Shown here piece after piece: positions 46,573 to 56,003 of a stretch of 64,000 nt of DNA (its first letter is position 1; each line of letters starts with the position of its first letter). The stretch is from an uncultured Lachnospiraceae bacterium. GTDB taxonomy: Bacteria; Bacillota; Clostridia; Lachnospirales; Lachnospiraceae. The position numbers and the translations under genes are program-made. The stretch spans positions 145,091 to 209,090 of the forward strand of contig CAMEIX010000002.1 of the NCBI GenBank assembly GCA_945919075.1, written 5' to 3'. Under the pieces are notes generated by a model. It had not been told where the DNA came from, searched no databases, and was given only the letters and a program-made list of their open reading frames with translations.

Positions 46573-47002
46573 AAAGGCTTATCATGACTATTTTATTGAG
46601 GAGAAATATGAGGCAGGTCTGGTATTGCATGGGACGGAAGTAAAATCTCTCCGTATGGGTAAATGCAGCATTAAGGAAGCATTTGTCAGAATTGAAAACG
46701 GTGAGGTCTGGATATACGGGATGCACATCAGTCCCTATGAAAAAGGAAATCTTTTTAACCGGGACCCGCTTCGCCCCAAAAAACTTTTAATGCATAAAGA
46801 GGAAATCCGGAAACTTGTTGGAAAAATTTCGGAAAAAGGTTTTACCATTGCCCCTTTGCAGGTATATTTTAAAGAAGGGAGAGCCAAAATAGAAATTGGT
46901 CTTGCAAGAGGTAAGAAACTCTATGATAAGAGAGCAGATATTGCGAAGAAGGATCAGCGCCGGGAGGCAGAGAAGGATTTCAAAATAAAACTGTCTCATT
47001 AA
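46535..47002 (+). CDS. smpB: SsrA-binding protein SmpB
   Basis: 155 residues, standard. Characteristic stretches are [39 protein letters not shown] and the basic C-terminal tail ([20 protein letters not shown]). It carries tmRNA into stalled ribosomes. The start lies inside rnr. The tmRNA gene follows after 83 bases. Confidence 0.97.
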   Translation: MSKETMKLVANNKKAYHDYFIEEKYEAGLVLHGTEVKSLRMGKCSIKEAFVRIENGEVWIYGMHISPYEKGNLFNRDPLRPKKLLMHKEEIRKLVGKISEKGFTIAPLQVYFKEGRAKIEIGLARGKKLYDKRADIAKKDQRREAEKDFKIKLSH

Positions 47003-47036
47003 CCGTCGATTAAACCAATGGTTTATATTACCGGTG

Positions 47037-47064
47037 TTGACAATGTTGTTTTATAAGATATAAT
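47037..47064 (+). promoter_or_regulatory. Consensus promoter of ssrA
   Basis: Perfect TTGACA (47037-47042), 16 bases, perfect TATAAT (47059-47064), 22 bases before the mature RNA end. This is one of the two strongest promoters in the window. Confidence 0.88.
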
Positions 47065-47085
47065 GAAAGTACCATAAATTCATAA

Positions 47086-47440
47086 GGGCTAGTCAAGGTT
47101 TCGACAGGAGTCTTGCAGCTGGAGAAGCTATCCGCAGGCGATGCGTCAAATCGCAAAATTAAAAATAAACGCTGAAGATAATTTAGCATACGCAGCCTAA
47201 TGGCTGCAGTCTGACCTAAAGCACCTACACTTTAGGACCCAGGCTTCGACTATGTAGGAAACGACATACCCTAAGCTTTGCCGGTATGGGCGTATCATGA
47301 AGCTACCAAATATAGCAGGCTGTCAATTTCCTGCTATAGGAGGGAACAGAGCGGGTCTGCCCGCTTAAAGATAATTGACTATGATAGTAGAAGGACAGGG
47401 AATAGGCTTTTGGACACGGGTTCGACTCCCGTCTAGTCCA
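47086..47440 (+). ncRNA. ssrA: tmRNA
   Basis: The tRNA-like ends pair (GGGCTAG 47086-47092 with CTAGTCC 47433-47439, discriminator A) and the T arm reads ACGGG-TTCGACT-CCCGT. The tag is read from the resume codon GCA at 47153 to TAA at 47198-47200: A-K-L-K-I-N-A-E-D-N-L-A-Y-A-A. The last residues, AYAA, differ from the common ALAA or VAA but keep two small terminal residues. It rescues stalled ribosomes with SmpB. CCA is not encoded. An ORF reading over the 3' end is not a gene. Confidence 0.96.
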
Positions 47441-47446
47441 GTACTT

Positions 47447-47537
47447 GTCATAAGGAGGGACCCACCGAAGGTGGGAGGATTCCTTATGACCTACGCAGAG
47501 CCCATCCGTACGAAGTTCGGATTTTCATTGGCTCTGC
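47447..47537 (+). terminator. Two compound hairpins after ssrA
   Basis: First structure: outer arms 47447-47456 and 47481-47490 (10 bp) around an inner CCCACC/GGTGGG stem (47461-47466, 47470-47475). Second: GCAGAGCC (47495-47502) with GGCTCTGC (47530-47537) around ATCCG/CGGAT. The run after them is A/T-rich but not a pure T tract. They may terminate or process ssrA. From 47538 to the xylanase I see a promoter-like AT-rich leader only. Confidence 0.5.
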
Positions 47538-47658
47538 TTCATTATTTTAAATTCCTCCTATTATTTTCTATAGTTCATCCTCTATAAATTATAGATTTTT
47601 TTGCTATAATTAGGGAAGTATGAATGAAGTTGTTAAGGAAATAAGTAAGGAGTAGATA

Positions 47659-49317
47659 ATGAAAAATCAATTATTAAAAGCATTTTTAATTACCTGTGTA
47701 TGCAGCCTTATGCTTGCAGGCTGTGGACAGAAGGCGGATAATATAAAGCCACAGGATGCGGATGTGAAAACAGAAGTAAGTGATGAATCTACTGAAGATA
47801 AGACTAATCCGAATTCGGAAGCCGAAGAAGAGGAAGGTCCTGTAGTTTCAGATAATTACGATGGAGATTCCCACCATGCAATAGCGCGAGGACCGGTGGT
47901 GCTTTCTGTTGTGGATGGCGGTACGGAGGATAGTAAGGCACTGTTAATATCCGGAAGAACAGACTCCTGGAATGGGGCCAACTATGATTGTAATGTATTC
48001 CGAGGAAACAAGATTCGTGTAAATGCTAATATAAAAAGTACTGCAAAAACACTTCGCGTTTCCATTCAGTATGATGTGGATGGTATAACTGCATATAACT
48101 GGATTGCAAGTGGTACAGGAGGTACAGATAATTATACCTTTGTGACCGGTACATATGATATTCCTGCGGATGTTGAGAATATCTATGTATATGTAGAAAG
48201 TGATTCAACCGATGACCTGTATATCGATGATTTCGTTGTAAAGGTGGAAGGAAAGTATGTGAAGCCGGCAGCGATGCAGGAGAAGGTTATGGCAGATATA
48301 TCGGGGTATGCTTCTCTAAAAGATATTTATCAGGATGATTTCTACATGGGTGTCTGCATCAATCCTGCCGTGATTGAAAATGAAGCCTATGCGGAACTTG
48401 TTAAAAAAGAGTTCAATTCCGTAACCATGGAAAACAATCTGAAGCCGGAAGCAATTCTGGATAAGAGAGCCTCATTAGAAGATTTGGAAAATGGTGGTAC
48501 ACATTTTGTGGTAAATATGGATGCTGCGGCAAGTGAACTGGATTTTGCAGTTCAAAATGGTATGAAGGTTCGCGGCCATACACTGATTTGGCATTCCCAG
48601 ACACCGGACTGGATATTCTATGTGAATTATGATACGAGCGGTGAACTTGCAGACAGGGAACTCATGCTGACACGTGTTGATCATTACATGAAGGATGTTT
48701 TTACATGGGCGGATGAAAATTATCCGAATCTGTTCTATGCGTGGGATGTCGTAAATGAAGCCATAGAAGACAATGGAGAAATGCGTGATAGTCTTTGGCG
48801 TCAAACCATCGGTGATGATTATCTGGAACAGGTATTTGCTATCGCAAGAAAATATGCACCTGAATATATTAAACTTTTCTACAATGATTATAATGCTTTT
48901 CAGTCAACGAAACAAAATGCAATCATTCAAGTATTAACTCCGATAGCGGAGGCCGGCAATTTAGACGGGGTAGGTATGCAGGGGCATTTATATACGGGTG
49001 AAACCCCGGAGCATTTTGTACAGGCTGCAACGCGTTACACCGAAAAACTCGGTGTGGTGGTTCACATCACGGAAATTGATGTGGAAGAGCCTGCCGCAAC
49101 CAGCCCGGAAGGAGAACAGGGTAAATATTATGGGCAGTTATTCCGCGAATTAAAGAAAGCGAAGGCAAATGGAGTACCAATCGAAAGTGTATCCATTTGG
49201 GGTTTGACGGATTCTTTGTCATGGAAAGCAGGTAACAAACCGCTTCTGTTTCATGGAGATCTGAGTGCCAAGCAGGCCTTTTATGAAATAGTAGCAGCCG
49301 GAAAGAATAACGAATAA
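47659..49317 (+). CDS. CBM22-GH10 endo-1,4-beta-xylanase lipoprotein
   Basis: 552 residues. A lipoprotein signal (LMLAGCGQ, Cys near 22) and an acidic linker lead to a CBM22-like carbohydrate-binding module (about 70-200: ARGPVVLSVVDGG, FRGNKIRVNANIKS, YIDDFVVKVEG) and a GH10 barrel (about 210-550). The GH10 acid/base Glu lies in YAWDVVNEAIED and the nucleophile Glu in VHITEIDVE; HTLIWHSQTPDW is also typical. It cleaves xylan at the cell surface. AAGGAG precedes the start. It stands alone between ssrA and a nucleoside importer. Confidence 0.93.
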   Translation: MKNQLLKAFLITCVCSLMLAGCGQKADNIKPQDADVKTEVSDESTEDKTNPNSEAEEEEGPVVSDNYDGDSHHAIARGPVVLSVVDGGTEDSKALLISGRTDSWNGANYDCNVFRGNKIRVNANIKSTAKTLRVSIQYDVDGITAYNWIASGTGGTDNYTFVTGTYDIPADVENIYVYVESDSTDDLYIDDFVVKVEGKYVKPAAMQEKVMADISGYASLKDIYQDDFYMGVCINPAVIENEAYAELVKKEFNSVTMENNLKPEAILDKRASLEDLENGGTHFVVNMDAAASELDFAVQNGMKVRGHTLIWHSQTPDWIFYVNYDTSGELADRELMLTRVDHYMKDVFTWADENYPNLFYAWDVVNEAIEDNGEMRDSLWRQTIGDDYLEQVFAIARKYAPEYIKLFYNDYNAFQSTKQNAIIQVLTPIAEAGNLDGVGMQGHLYTGETPEHFVQAATRYTEKLGVVVHITEIDVEEPAATSPEGEQGKYYGQLFRELKKAKANGVPIESVSIWGLTDSLSWKAGNKPLLFHGDLSAKQAFYEIVAAGKNNE

Positions 49318-49330
49318 AATAAGACTTTCT

Positions 49331-49371
49331 AAAAATCTCAGGAATGACCTTGTTGTTCCTGGGATTTTTTT
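49331..49371 (+). terminator. Intrinsic terminator after the xylanase
   Basis: A 14-bp stem (49331-49344 with 49356-49369, two G-U) and T tract; A run at its 5' side. Confidence 0.88.
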
Positions 49372-49461
49372 AATAGAGATATCCCTGGGTTGTCATAAAA
49401 ATTGATTTTCACTCAAAATTTATCTTTACAACGGAAGGAATCTGCAATATATTAAAAAGTG

Positions 49462-49483
49462 TTTATGAAACTTATATCATAAA
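49462..49483. promoter_or_regulatory. Inverted repeat in the leader of the nucleoside importer
   Basis: TTTATGA (49462-49468) and TCATAAA (49477-49483) lie 32 bases before the first importer gene, close to AT-rich promoter-like sequence. It may be an operator. I looked for a purine riboswitch core in 49372-49514 and saw none. Confidence 0.4.
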
Positions 49484-49514
49484 TGAATGAATACATATTA
49501 GGAGGAAGAGATTT

Positions 49515-50717
49515 ATGAAAAAGTTTGTCAGTATGCTTTTAACAGTTGTAATGATTCTCTCATTGACAGCTTGTGGAAGCACAGGATCCGGAAGCGGTTC
49601 TAAAAACAACAAAGTCAAAGCTGGTTTTATCTGTCTTCATGACGAAAACTCAACTTATGACAAAAACTTCATTGATGCAGCCATTGCAGCATGTGATGAA
49701 ATGGGTATTGAGTATTTAATTAAGAAGAACATTCCGGAAGGTCAGGAATGTTACGAAGCTGCCTGCGACCTTGCAGAAGCAGGTTGCAACTTCATTTTTG
49801 CAGATTCCTTTGGTCATGAGGATTACATGATTGAAGCGGCTAAGGAATACAAAGATGTTCAGTTCTGCCATGCAACCGGTACCAAGGCTCATACAGAAGG
49901 CCTTGATAACTTCCACAATGCATTTGCATCTATTTACGAAGGACGTTATCTCGCAGGTATTGCTGCAGGTATGAAATTAAATGAAATGATCGACAATGGT
50001 GAAATCACAGCAGATCAGGCAAAAATGGGTTATGTTGGTGCATTTACCTACGCAGAAGTTATTTCCGGTTATACTTCTTTCTTCTTAGGAGCACGTTCTG
50101 TATGTCCTACCGTTACCATGGAAGTTACCTTTACCGGTTCCTGGTATGATGAGACTGCAGAAAAAGAAGGCGCTAATAAGCTGATTGAAGACGGTTGCGT
50201 TTTAATCAGCCAGCATGCAGACTCCATGGGTGCACCTACCGCATGTGAAACCGCAGGTGTTCCGAATATTTCTTATAACGGAAGCACTGCAAGTGCATGT
50301 CCCAATACCTTTATCGTATCTTCCAGAATCAACTGGGAACCTTATTTCAAATATGCTATGGATTGTGTAGCAAACGATAAAGCGATAGATACTGACTGGA
50401 CAGGCAGCATTGCAACCGGCTCTGTTGAACTGACAGATCTCGGTACAGCAGCTACCCCTGGTACCAAGGAAGCCATTGAAGATGCAAAGGCTAAAATGGA
50501 AGCGGGCACACTTCATGTTTTCGATATTTCCACTTTTACGGTTAACGGAGAAACTTTGAACTCCTACATGGCAGATGTAGATTCCGATCCTGCTTATGAA
50601 AAAGATACAGAAGTAATCGTTGACGGATACTTTAAGGAGTCCGGAGACGGATTCCGTTCCGCACCTTACTTTGATCTTCAGATTGACGGAATTACACTTT
50701 TGGATATGAAATTCTAA
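49515..50717 (+). CDS. BMP-family nucleoside-binding lipoprotein
   Basis: 400 residues. Signal with lipobox LTACGS (Cys near 20), then a PnrA/BMP fold: KAGFICLHDENSTYDKNFIDA, NFIFADSFGHEDYMI, KMGYVGAFTYAEVISGYTSF, HADSMGAPTACETAGVPNI. These proteins capture purine nucleosides for the NupOPQ/YufOPQ type ABC importer encoded next. AGGAGG precedes the start. A hairpin after the stop may keep this product in excess over the transporter. Confidence 0.92.
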   Translation: MKKFVSMLLTVVMILSLTACGSTGSGSGSKNNKVKAGFICLHDENSTYDKNFIDAAIAACDEMGIEYLIKKNIPEGQECYEAACDLAEAGCNFIFADSFGHEDYMIEAAKEYKDVQFCHATGTKAHTEGLDNFHNAFASIYEGRYLAGIAAGMKLNEMIDNGEITADQAKMGYVGAFTYAEVISGYTSFFLGARSVCPTVTMEVTFTGSWYDETAEKEGANKLIEDGCVLISQHADSMGAPTACETAGVPNISYNGSTASACPNTFIVSSRINWEPYFKYAMDCVANDKAIDTDWTGSIATGSVELTDLGTAATPGTKEAIEDAKAKMEAGTLHVFDISTFTVNGETLNSYMADVDSDPAYEKDTEVIVDGYFKESGDGFRSAPYFDLQIDGITLLDMKF

Positions 50718-50748
50718 TCCTGACTTAGGGATTTATTTTGGAGGATAG

Positions 50749-50773
50749 GCGGCGCTGCTATCAGCGCCGCTTT
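50749..50773 (+). terminator. Attenuator-like hairpin between binding protein and ATPase
   Basis: GCGGCGCT (50749-50756) and AGCGCCGC (50763-50770) form an 8-bp GC-rich stem with a 6-base loop and three T after. Partial termination here would explain a high binding-protein dose. Confidence 0.65.
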
Positions 50774-50815
50774 GTTCTATATTCGCAACACACATTTAGG
50801 AAGGAGTTCGTACTC

Positions 50816-52354
50816 TTGGAAAAACGTACTGCGGCTATTAGTCTTAAAAACATAACAAAGACCTTTGGTTCGGTGGTTGCCAACCAAAAGGTATGTCTGG
50901 ATATTTATTATGGAGAAATTCTCGCATTATTGGGAGAAAACGGAAGTGGCAAAACAACGCTTATGAATATGATTTCCGGAATTTATTTTCCGGATGAAGG
51001 ACAGATTTTTGCCGATGGTGAAGAAATTCAGATAACATCACCAAAGGATGCGTATCAGTATGGGATTGGTATGGTGCATCAGCACTTTAAGTTAATAGAT
51101 GTTCTGACTGCTACGGAGAATATTATTCTTGGCCTGGAGGGAAAGAAGAATATTAAGGAAGCAGCGGCTAAAATAAAGGAAATTTGTGATAAATATGGCT
51201 TTGATTTAGACCCGGACCAAAAAATCTATGATATGTCCGTGTCCCAGAAGCAAACTGTGGAAATTGTAAAAGTTTTATACAGAGGTGCTAAGATCCTTAT
51301 TTTGGATGAGCCGACAGCAGTGCTTACACCCCAGGAAACAGATAAATTATTTGCTGTTCTGCGGAATATGAAAGCGGACGGGAAGGCCATTGTTATCATT
51401 ACACATAAAATGCATGAGGTAGAATCCTTGTCAGACCGTGTTGCGGTACTGCGTAAAGGCTGTTATATCGGAGAAATGTATACGAAGGATACCAATGCTG
51501 CCGAGATGACCAATATGATGGTGGGACATTCGGTTACCCTGAATATTGAAAGACCGGAACCGGTTAATCCTAAACCACGTATTGTGGTAGAAGGGCTTAC
51601 TATTAAAAATGAAGAAGGAATTGTGAAAATAAAGGATGTATCCTTTACGGCCAATAGTGGCGAGATTCTAGGTATAGCAGGAATTTCGGGATGCGGACAG
51701 AAGGAACTGTTAGAGGCCATTGCAGGATTACAGCCTGCGGAAAGCGGCACCATCCGCTTTTTGGAAGAGGATGGAAGCAGTGTGGAACTTTTGGGTAAGG
51801 ATCCCAGGAAGATAGCTGAACTCGGAGTCACTTTATCCTTTGTTCCTGAAGACCGTCTTGGTATGGGACTTGTGGGAAATATGGATATTACCAATAATAT
51901 GATGCTTCGTTCGTTCCGAAACGGAAAGTCTGTATTTACTGACCGAAAGGCACCAAGAGATCTGGCACAAAACGTGGTGGATGATCTGGAAGTTGTGACA
52001 CCCGGAATTACCACTCCGGTAAGAAGATTGTCCGGAGGTAATGTACAAAAGGTATTGGTGGGTCGTGAGATTTCTTCTGCACCGACAGTGCTTCTTACGG
52101 CATATGCGGTACGTGGTCTGGATATTAATTCCTCCTATACGATTTATGATTTGATAAATCAACAGAAGAAAAACGGAGTTGCCGTTATCTTTGTAGGAGA
52201 AGATTTGGATGTTCTGCTCCAATTGTCAGACCGTATTTTAGTTTTATGCGGTGGACAGGTCAGCGGAATAGTGGACGGAAAAAATGTGGACAAAAATGAG
52301 GTCGGTTTCATGATGACCAGTGTGGGAGGAAGCAGATCCAATGAATCCAAGTAA
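50816..52354 (+). CDS. Nucleoside ABC transporter ATPase (two domains)
   Basis: 512 residues with two tandem ATPase units, as in RbsA/YufO. Domain 1: GENGSGKTT, MSVSQKQTVEIVKVL, ILILDEPTAVLTP. Domain 2 is weaker: GISGCGQKE for Walker A, RLSGGNVQKVLVGRE, and VLLTAYAVRGLD for Walker B, normal for this family in which only one site is fully active. AAGGAG (50801-50806) is 9 bases before TTG 50816. In-frame sequence back to 50738 covers the hairpin and is unlikely to be translated. It overlaps the next gene by 14 bases. Confidence 0.92.
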   Translation: MEKRTAAISLKNITKTFGSVVANQKVCLDIYYGEILALLGENGSGKTTLMNMISGIYFPDEGQIFADGEEIQITSPKDAYQYGIGMVHQHFKLIDVLTATENIILGLEGKKNIKEAAAKIKEICDKYGFDLDPDQKIYDMSVSQKQTVEIVKVLYRGAKILILDEPTAVLTPQETDKLFAVLRNMKADGKAIVIITHKMHEVESLSDRVAVLRKGCYIGEMYTKDTNAAEMTNMMVGHSVTLNIERPEPVNPKPRIVVEGLTIKNEEGIVKIKDVSFTANSGEILGIAGISGCGQKELLEAIAGLQPAESGTIRFLEEDGSSVELLGKDPRKIAELGVTLSFVPEDRLGMGLVGNMDITNNMMLRSFRNGKSVFTDRKAPRDLAQNVVDDLEVVTPGITTPVRRLSGGNVQKVLVGREISSAPTVLLTAYAVRGLDINSSYTIYDLINQQKKNGVAVIFVGEDLDVLLQLSDRILVLCGGQVSGIVDGKNVDKNEVGFMMTSVGGSRSNESK

Positions 52355-53450
52355 GCGAAAGAAAAAGGAAAAAATGTTTCATATTGTGAAGCGGGAAGTA
52401 CTTCCATGGCAGAAAAGCTGGGGGATTCGTGCAACGGCAATTATACTTGCTTTGATTGTTTGTGCCGTTGTTACCATGATTTTTACGGGAGACAATCCGA
52501 TTCAGGTTTATTCTACTGTATGGAGGGGCGCTTTTGGTACGGCGAGAAAAAGCTGGGTTACTTTGCAGAACCTGGCAATATTGCTTCTGATATCACTGGC
52601 ATTAACCCCTGCCTTTAAGATGCGTTTCTGGAATATCGGTGGAGAAGGGCAGGTTCTGATTGGAGGCCTGGCGGCGGCTACCTGCATGATTAAACTGGAT
52701 GGAGTCTTGCCTAATGCAGTGGTTATCCTGTTGATGATTGTAACAAGTTTGCTTGCAGGCGCTGTCTGGGGCATCATTCCGGCATTTTTTAAGGCAAAAT
52801 GGAATACCAATGAAACCTTATCCACTCTGATGATGAATTATATTGCAACACAGTTGGTTGCTTATTTTATTGTGCTTTGGGAAGTGCCCAAAGGTTCCGG
52901 AAAGATAGGGATTATTAATCAGAACACCAATACCGGATGGCTTCCGGATGTGTTCGGCTCCAAGTATTTACTGAGTATATTGGTTGCGGTCGTCGTAACA
53001 GTATTTATGTATCTTTACTTGAAATACAGCAAACAGGGATATGAAATTGCAGTTGTAGGCGAAAGTGATGCAACGGCAAAATATGTGGGGATTAAGGTGG
53101 AACAAGTTATTATCCGAACCGTAGCCCTTTCCGGTGCGCTATGCGGTCTGGTAGGACTTTTGCTTGTGGGAGGCATTAACCACACCATAACCACCACCAT
53201 TACCGGCGGGCAGGGATTTACTGCTGTTATGGTTTCCTGGATGGCAAAATTTAATCCGATTGCCATGATTTTTACCAGTTTTCTCATTGTATTTATGAAT
53301 CGTGGTGCAGGAGAAATCTCCACCACTTTCGGACTGAATCAATCCTATTCTGATATTCTCATGGGGATTATTTTATTTTTCCTGATTGGATGCGAGTTTT
53401 TCATTACCTATAAGATCAGTTATTCGAAAAAGAAAAAGGAGGAAGAATAA
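52341..53450 (+). CDS. Nucleoside ABC transporter permease 1
   Basis: 369 residues, BPD_transp_2 family, eight to ten membrane segments. Typical sequence: LALTPAFKMRFWNIGGEGQV near 75, NETLSTLMMNYIA, and the cytoplasmic EIAVVGESDATAKYVGIKV that contacts the ATPase. ATG 52341 follows GGGAGGAAG. It pairs with the next permease. Confidence 0.92.
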   Translation: MNPSKRKKKEKMFHIVKREVLPWQKSWGIRATAIILALIVCAVVTMIFTGDNPIQVYSTVWRGAFGTARKSWVTLQNLAILLLISLALTPAFKMRFWNIGGEGQVLIGGLAAATCMIKLDGVLPNAVVILLMIVTSLLAGAVWGIIPAFFKAKWNTNETLSTLMMNYIATQLVAYFIVLWEVPKGSGKIGIINQNTNTGWLPDVFGSKYLLSILVAVVVTVFMYLYLKYSKQGYEIAVVGESDATAKYVGIKVEQVIIRTVALSGALCGLVGLLLVGGINHTITTTITGGQGFTAVMVSWMAKFNPIAMIFTSFLIVFMNRGAGEISTTFGLNQSYSDILMGIILFFLIGCEFFITYKISYSKKKKEEE

Positions 53451-53452
53451 TT

Positions 53453-54451
53453 ATGTTTAATATTGCAGCTTTTATCCCAAGAGCCGTAGCTCAGGGCATT
53501 CCTCTTTTATATGGTTGTACAGGAGAGATTCTGACCGAAAAATCCGGAAATCTGAATCTGGGTATTCCTGGCGTTATGTATGTGGGAGCAATAAGTGGCG
53601 TTATCGGATCTTTTTATTATGAACAGGCAGTGGCGGGTGGTGCTACCATGAATGGTTTTCTGGCAATTATGATTCCCATGCTTTGTTCCTTACTTGGTTC
53701 TTTTATCATGGGACTCATTTATTGTTTCCTTACGGTAACACTTCGAGCCAATCAGAACGTAACCGGTCTTGCGATGACCACCTTCGGTATTGGCTTTGGT
53801 AATTTCTTTGGTGGTTCTTTAATTAAAATTTCCGGTGCAGATGTTCCTTCCATTGCATTATCTGCAACCAGCAAATATTTCAGTGCCTCTTTGCCGTTTG
53901 CAGATAAATGCGGATGGTTTGGACAGATTTTCCTTTCCTATGGATTCCTTGCTTATCTGGCCATAATCATTGCGTTTCTTGCGGCATATATTCTGAAAAA
54001 TACCAGAATAGGCCTGCATTTGCGTGCTGTCGGAGAAGGCCCCCAGACTGCGGATGCTGCCGGAATCAGTGTAACAAAGTATAAATACTTTGCAACCTGT
54101 ATCGGAAGTATGATAGCAGGGCTTGGTGGTTTGTACTATGTAATGGACTATGCCTGCGGCGTATGGTCTAATAATGCTTTCGGTGACCGTGGATGGTTGG
54201 CTATTGCATTAGTTATTTTCACTATCTGGCGTCCCAACATTGGTGTATTTGCATCTATTTTATTTGGAGGACTTTACATTTTATATCTGTATATTCCCAG
54301 TGGTATGGACCATATGGAATACAAAGAACTTTATAAAATGATTCCTTATATAGTGACATTGATTGTTCTGGTACTGACAAGTATTCGGAATAAAAGGGAG
54401 AATCAGCCTCCTGCCAGTCTGGGATTACCCTATTTCAGAGAAGAAAGATAA
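53453..54451 (+). CDS. Nucleoside ABC transporter permease 2
   Basis: 332 residues, same family, about eight membrane segments. The opening IPLLYGCTGEILTEKSGNLN and the coupling helix LHLRAVGEGPQTADAAGISV are diagnostic. The AGGAGG is inside the end of the preceding gene. The operon then continues after 55 bases with xpt, supporting purine substrates. Confidence 0.92.
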   Translation: MFNIAAFIPRAVAQGIPLLYGCTGEILTEKSGNLNLGIPGVMYVGAISGVIGSFYYEQAVAGGATMNGFLAIMIPMLCSLLGSFIMGLIYCFLTVTLRANQNVTGLAMTTFGIGFGNFFGGSLIKISGADVPSIALSATSKYFSASLPFADKCGWFGQIFLSYGFLAYLAIIIAFLAAYILKNTRIGLHLRAVGEGPQTADAAGISVTKYKYFATCIGSMIAGLGGLYYVMDYACGVWSNNAFGDRGWLAIALVIFTIWRPNIGVFASILFGGLYILYLYIPSGMDHMEYKELYKMIPYIVTLIVLVLTSIRNKRENQPPASLGLPYFREER

Positions 54452-54506
54452 GCTGTTTTGCAATATACGGATTACCGATTAAACGGGATAACAGAGGAGA
54501 TAAGTT

Positions 54507-55085
54507 ATGAGATTACTGGAAGAGAGAATTCAAAAGGATGGTATAGTAAAAGAAGGAAATGTTTTAAAGGTTGACAGTTTTCTGAATCATCAAATGGATA
54601 TAGCTTTATTTCAAGAGATGGGAAAGGAATGGAAAAGGATTTTTGCGGACGTTCCCATAAATAAAATACTGACTATTGAAGCTTCCGGAATTGGAATTGC
54701 AGCAATTGCAGCACAGTACTTTGATGCACCGGTTGTTTTTGCAAAGAAAACCCAATCCATAAATCTGGATGGAAGTGTATACTCTACTAAAATAGAGTCC
54801 TTTACACACAAAAGACAGTATGATGTTATTGTGTCTAAAAAATACCTGTCCCCGGAAGATAATATTCTAATTATCGATGATTTCCTGGCAAACGGCTGTG
54901 CCGTAAACGGGCTGATTGACATTATTGAGGCCTCCGGCGCAAAACTTCAGGGTGTCGGAATTGCAATTGAAAAGGGATTTCAGGATGGCGGCAAGCTTCT
55001 CAGGGAGAGGGGTATAAGAGTGGAGTCTCTGGCTATTGTGGAAGGTATGGATGCAAAGACCGGAAAAATAACTTTTTGCCATTAG
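54507..55085 (+). CDS. xpt: Xanthine phosphoribosyltransferase
   Basis: 192 residues, normal size. It converts xanthine (and guanine weakly) to the nucleotide with PRPP. The PRPP loop reads [14 protein letters not shown], the hood region is [16 protein letters not shown], and [10 protein letters not shown] is the conserved start. Together with the importer it completes uptake and salvage of purines. GAGGAG precedes the ATG. metF starts 21 bases after the stop. Confidence 0.95.
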   Translation: MRLLEERIQKDGIVKEGNVLKVDSFLNHQMDIALFQEMGKEWKRIFADVPINKILTIEASGIGIAAIAAQYFDAPVVFAKKTQSINLDGSVYSTKIESFTHKRQYDVIVSKKYLSPEDNILIIDDFLANGCAVNGLIDIIEASGAKLQGVGIAIEKGFQDGGKLLRERGIRVESLAIVEGMDAKTGKITFCH

Positions 55086-55106
55086 TTTATGCGAAAGGAT
55101 ATAAAA

Positions 55107-55997
55107 ATGAAGATTATTGATATCATAAATCAGGAGCAGATGTCACTTTCTTTTGAGGTTTTCCCTCCTAAGAAAGAAACATCTTTTGCAAGTGTACGCA
55201 CCGCAACGGAAGAAATCGCAGCATTAAAGCCGGCTTTTATGAGTGTAACCTATGGTGCAGGCGGAGGAACAAGTGAATATACCCTTGCCGTTGCTAAGAA
55301 TATAAAAGAAAAATATAACGTTCCCATGTTGGCGCATTTAACCTGTGTATCCTCTGACAAAGAGACAGTAAAGAGAAGGATCGTAGAGCTGAAGGAAGCT
55401 GGGATTACGAATATTATGGCTCTGCGTGGGGACCTTACACCCGAACTGGAAAAGGGAGACAGGAGTAAATGGGACTATGTACATGCAGTGGAACTGGTAA
55501 GACAGTTAAAGCAGGACTTAGCTGATTTTTGTATCGGTGCTGCATGCTATCCGGAAGTACATCCCGAAAGCGCCTGTCAGAGAGATGATATTAAGTATCT
55601 GAAAGAAAAAGTGGATGCCGGCGTGGATTTTTTAACAACCCAGATGGTGTTTGACAACAATCTATTCTTCAATTTCCTGTATAAATTACGGGAGGCAGGC
55701 ATTACCGTTCCGGTTCTGCCCGGAATTATGCCTATAACCAATGCTAATCAGGTGGAACGTGCCATAAAATTGTCCGGTGCTTTTATGCCTCAGAGATTCC
55801 GTGCGATGGTAGATAAGTTTGGCTCTGATCCTTCTGCCATGAGACAGGCAGGAATCGCATATGCAACGGATCAGATTATTGATCTTTATGCCAACGGGAT
55901 CACCAATGTACATGTATATTCCATGAATAAACCCGATGTTGCAAAAGGAATCTGGGACAATTTATCTGCTATCTTGGGAAAGAATTTTCTGGAGTAA
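55107..55997 (+). CDS. metF: Methylenetetrahydrofolate reductase
   Basis: 296 residues, bacterial FAD enzyme that makes 5-methyl-THF. Visible: LSFEVFPPKKE (catalytic Glu), TYGAGGGT, HLTCVSSDKETVKRR, ALRGDLTPE, DFLTTQMVFDN and PGIMPITNANQVERA. AAAGGA is 7 bases before ATG 55107, better than the in-frame ATG at 55089. It is followed by the two metH pieces, so the three genes form a methionine-synthesis operon. Confidence 0.95.
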   Translation: MKIIDIINQEQMSLSFEVFPPKKETSFASVRTATEEIAALKPAFMSVTYGAGGGTSEYTLAVAKNIKEKYNVPMLAHLTCVSSDKETVKRRIVELKEAGITNIMALRGDLTPELEKGDRSKWDYVHAVELVRQLKQDLADFCIGAACYPEVHPESACQRDDIKYLKEKVDAGVDFLTTQMVFDNNLFFNFLYKLREAGITVPVLPGIMPITNANQVERAIKLSGAFMPQRFRAMVDKFGSDPSAMRQAGIAYATDQIIDLYANGITNVHVYSMNKPDVAKGIWDNLSAILGKNFLE

Positions 55998-56003
55998 GGA
56001 TTT

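Noticed and set aside
47375..47587. 70-codon ORF after smpB
   Set aside because: It reads through the 3' end of tmRNA and the following hairpins; RNA structure explains the sequence.
49372..49514. Possible purine riboswitch before the nucleoside importer
   Set aside because: No conserved purine-aptamer core or three-way junction could be drawn; only one short inverted repeat is present.
50738..50815. Upstream extension of the nucleoside ATPase frame
   Set aside because: It covers a strong hairpin and is Arg-rich without family similarity; TTG 50816 has a proper AAGGAG.
55086..55106. Search for a SAM, T-box or cobalamin riboswitch before metF-metH
   Set aside because: Only 21 bases separate xpt from metF, too short for any of these leaders.
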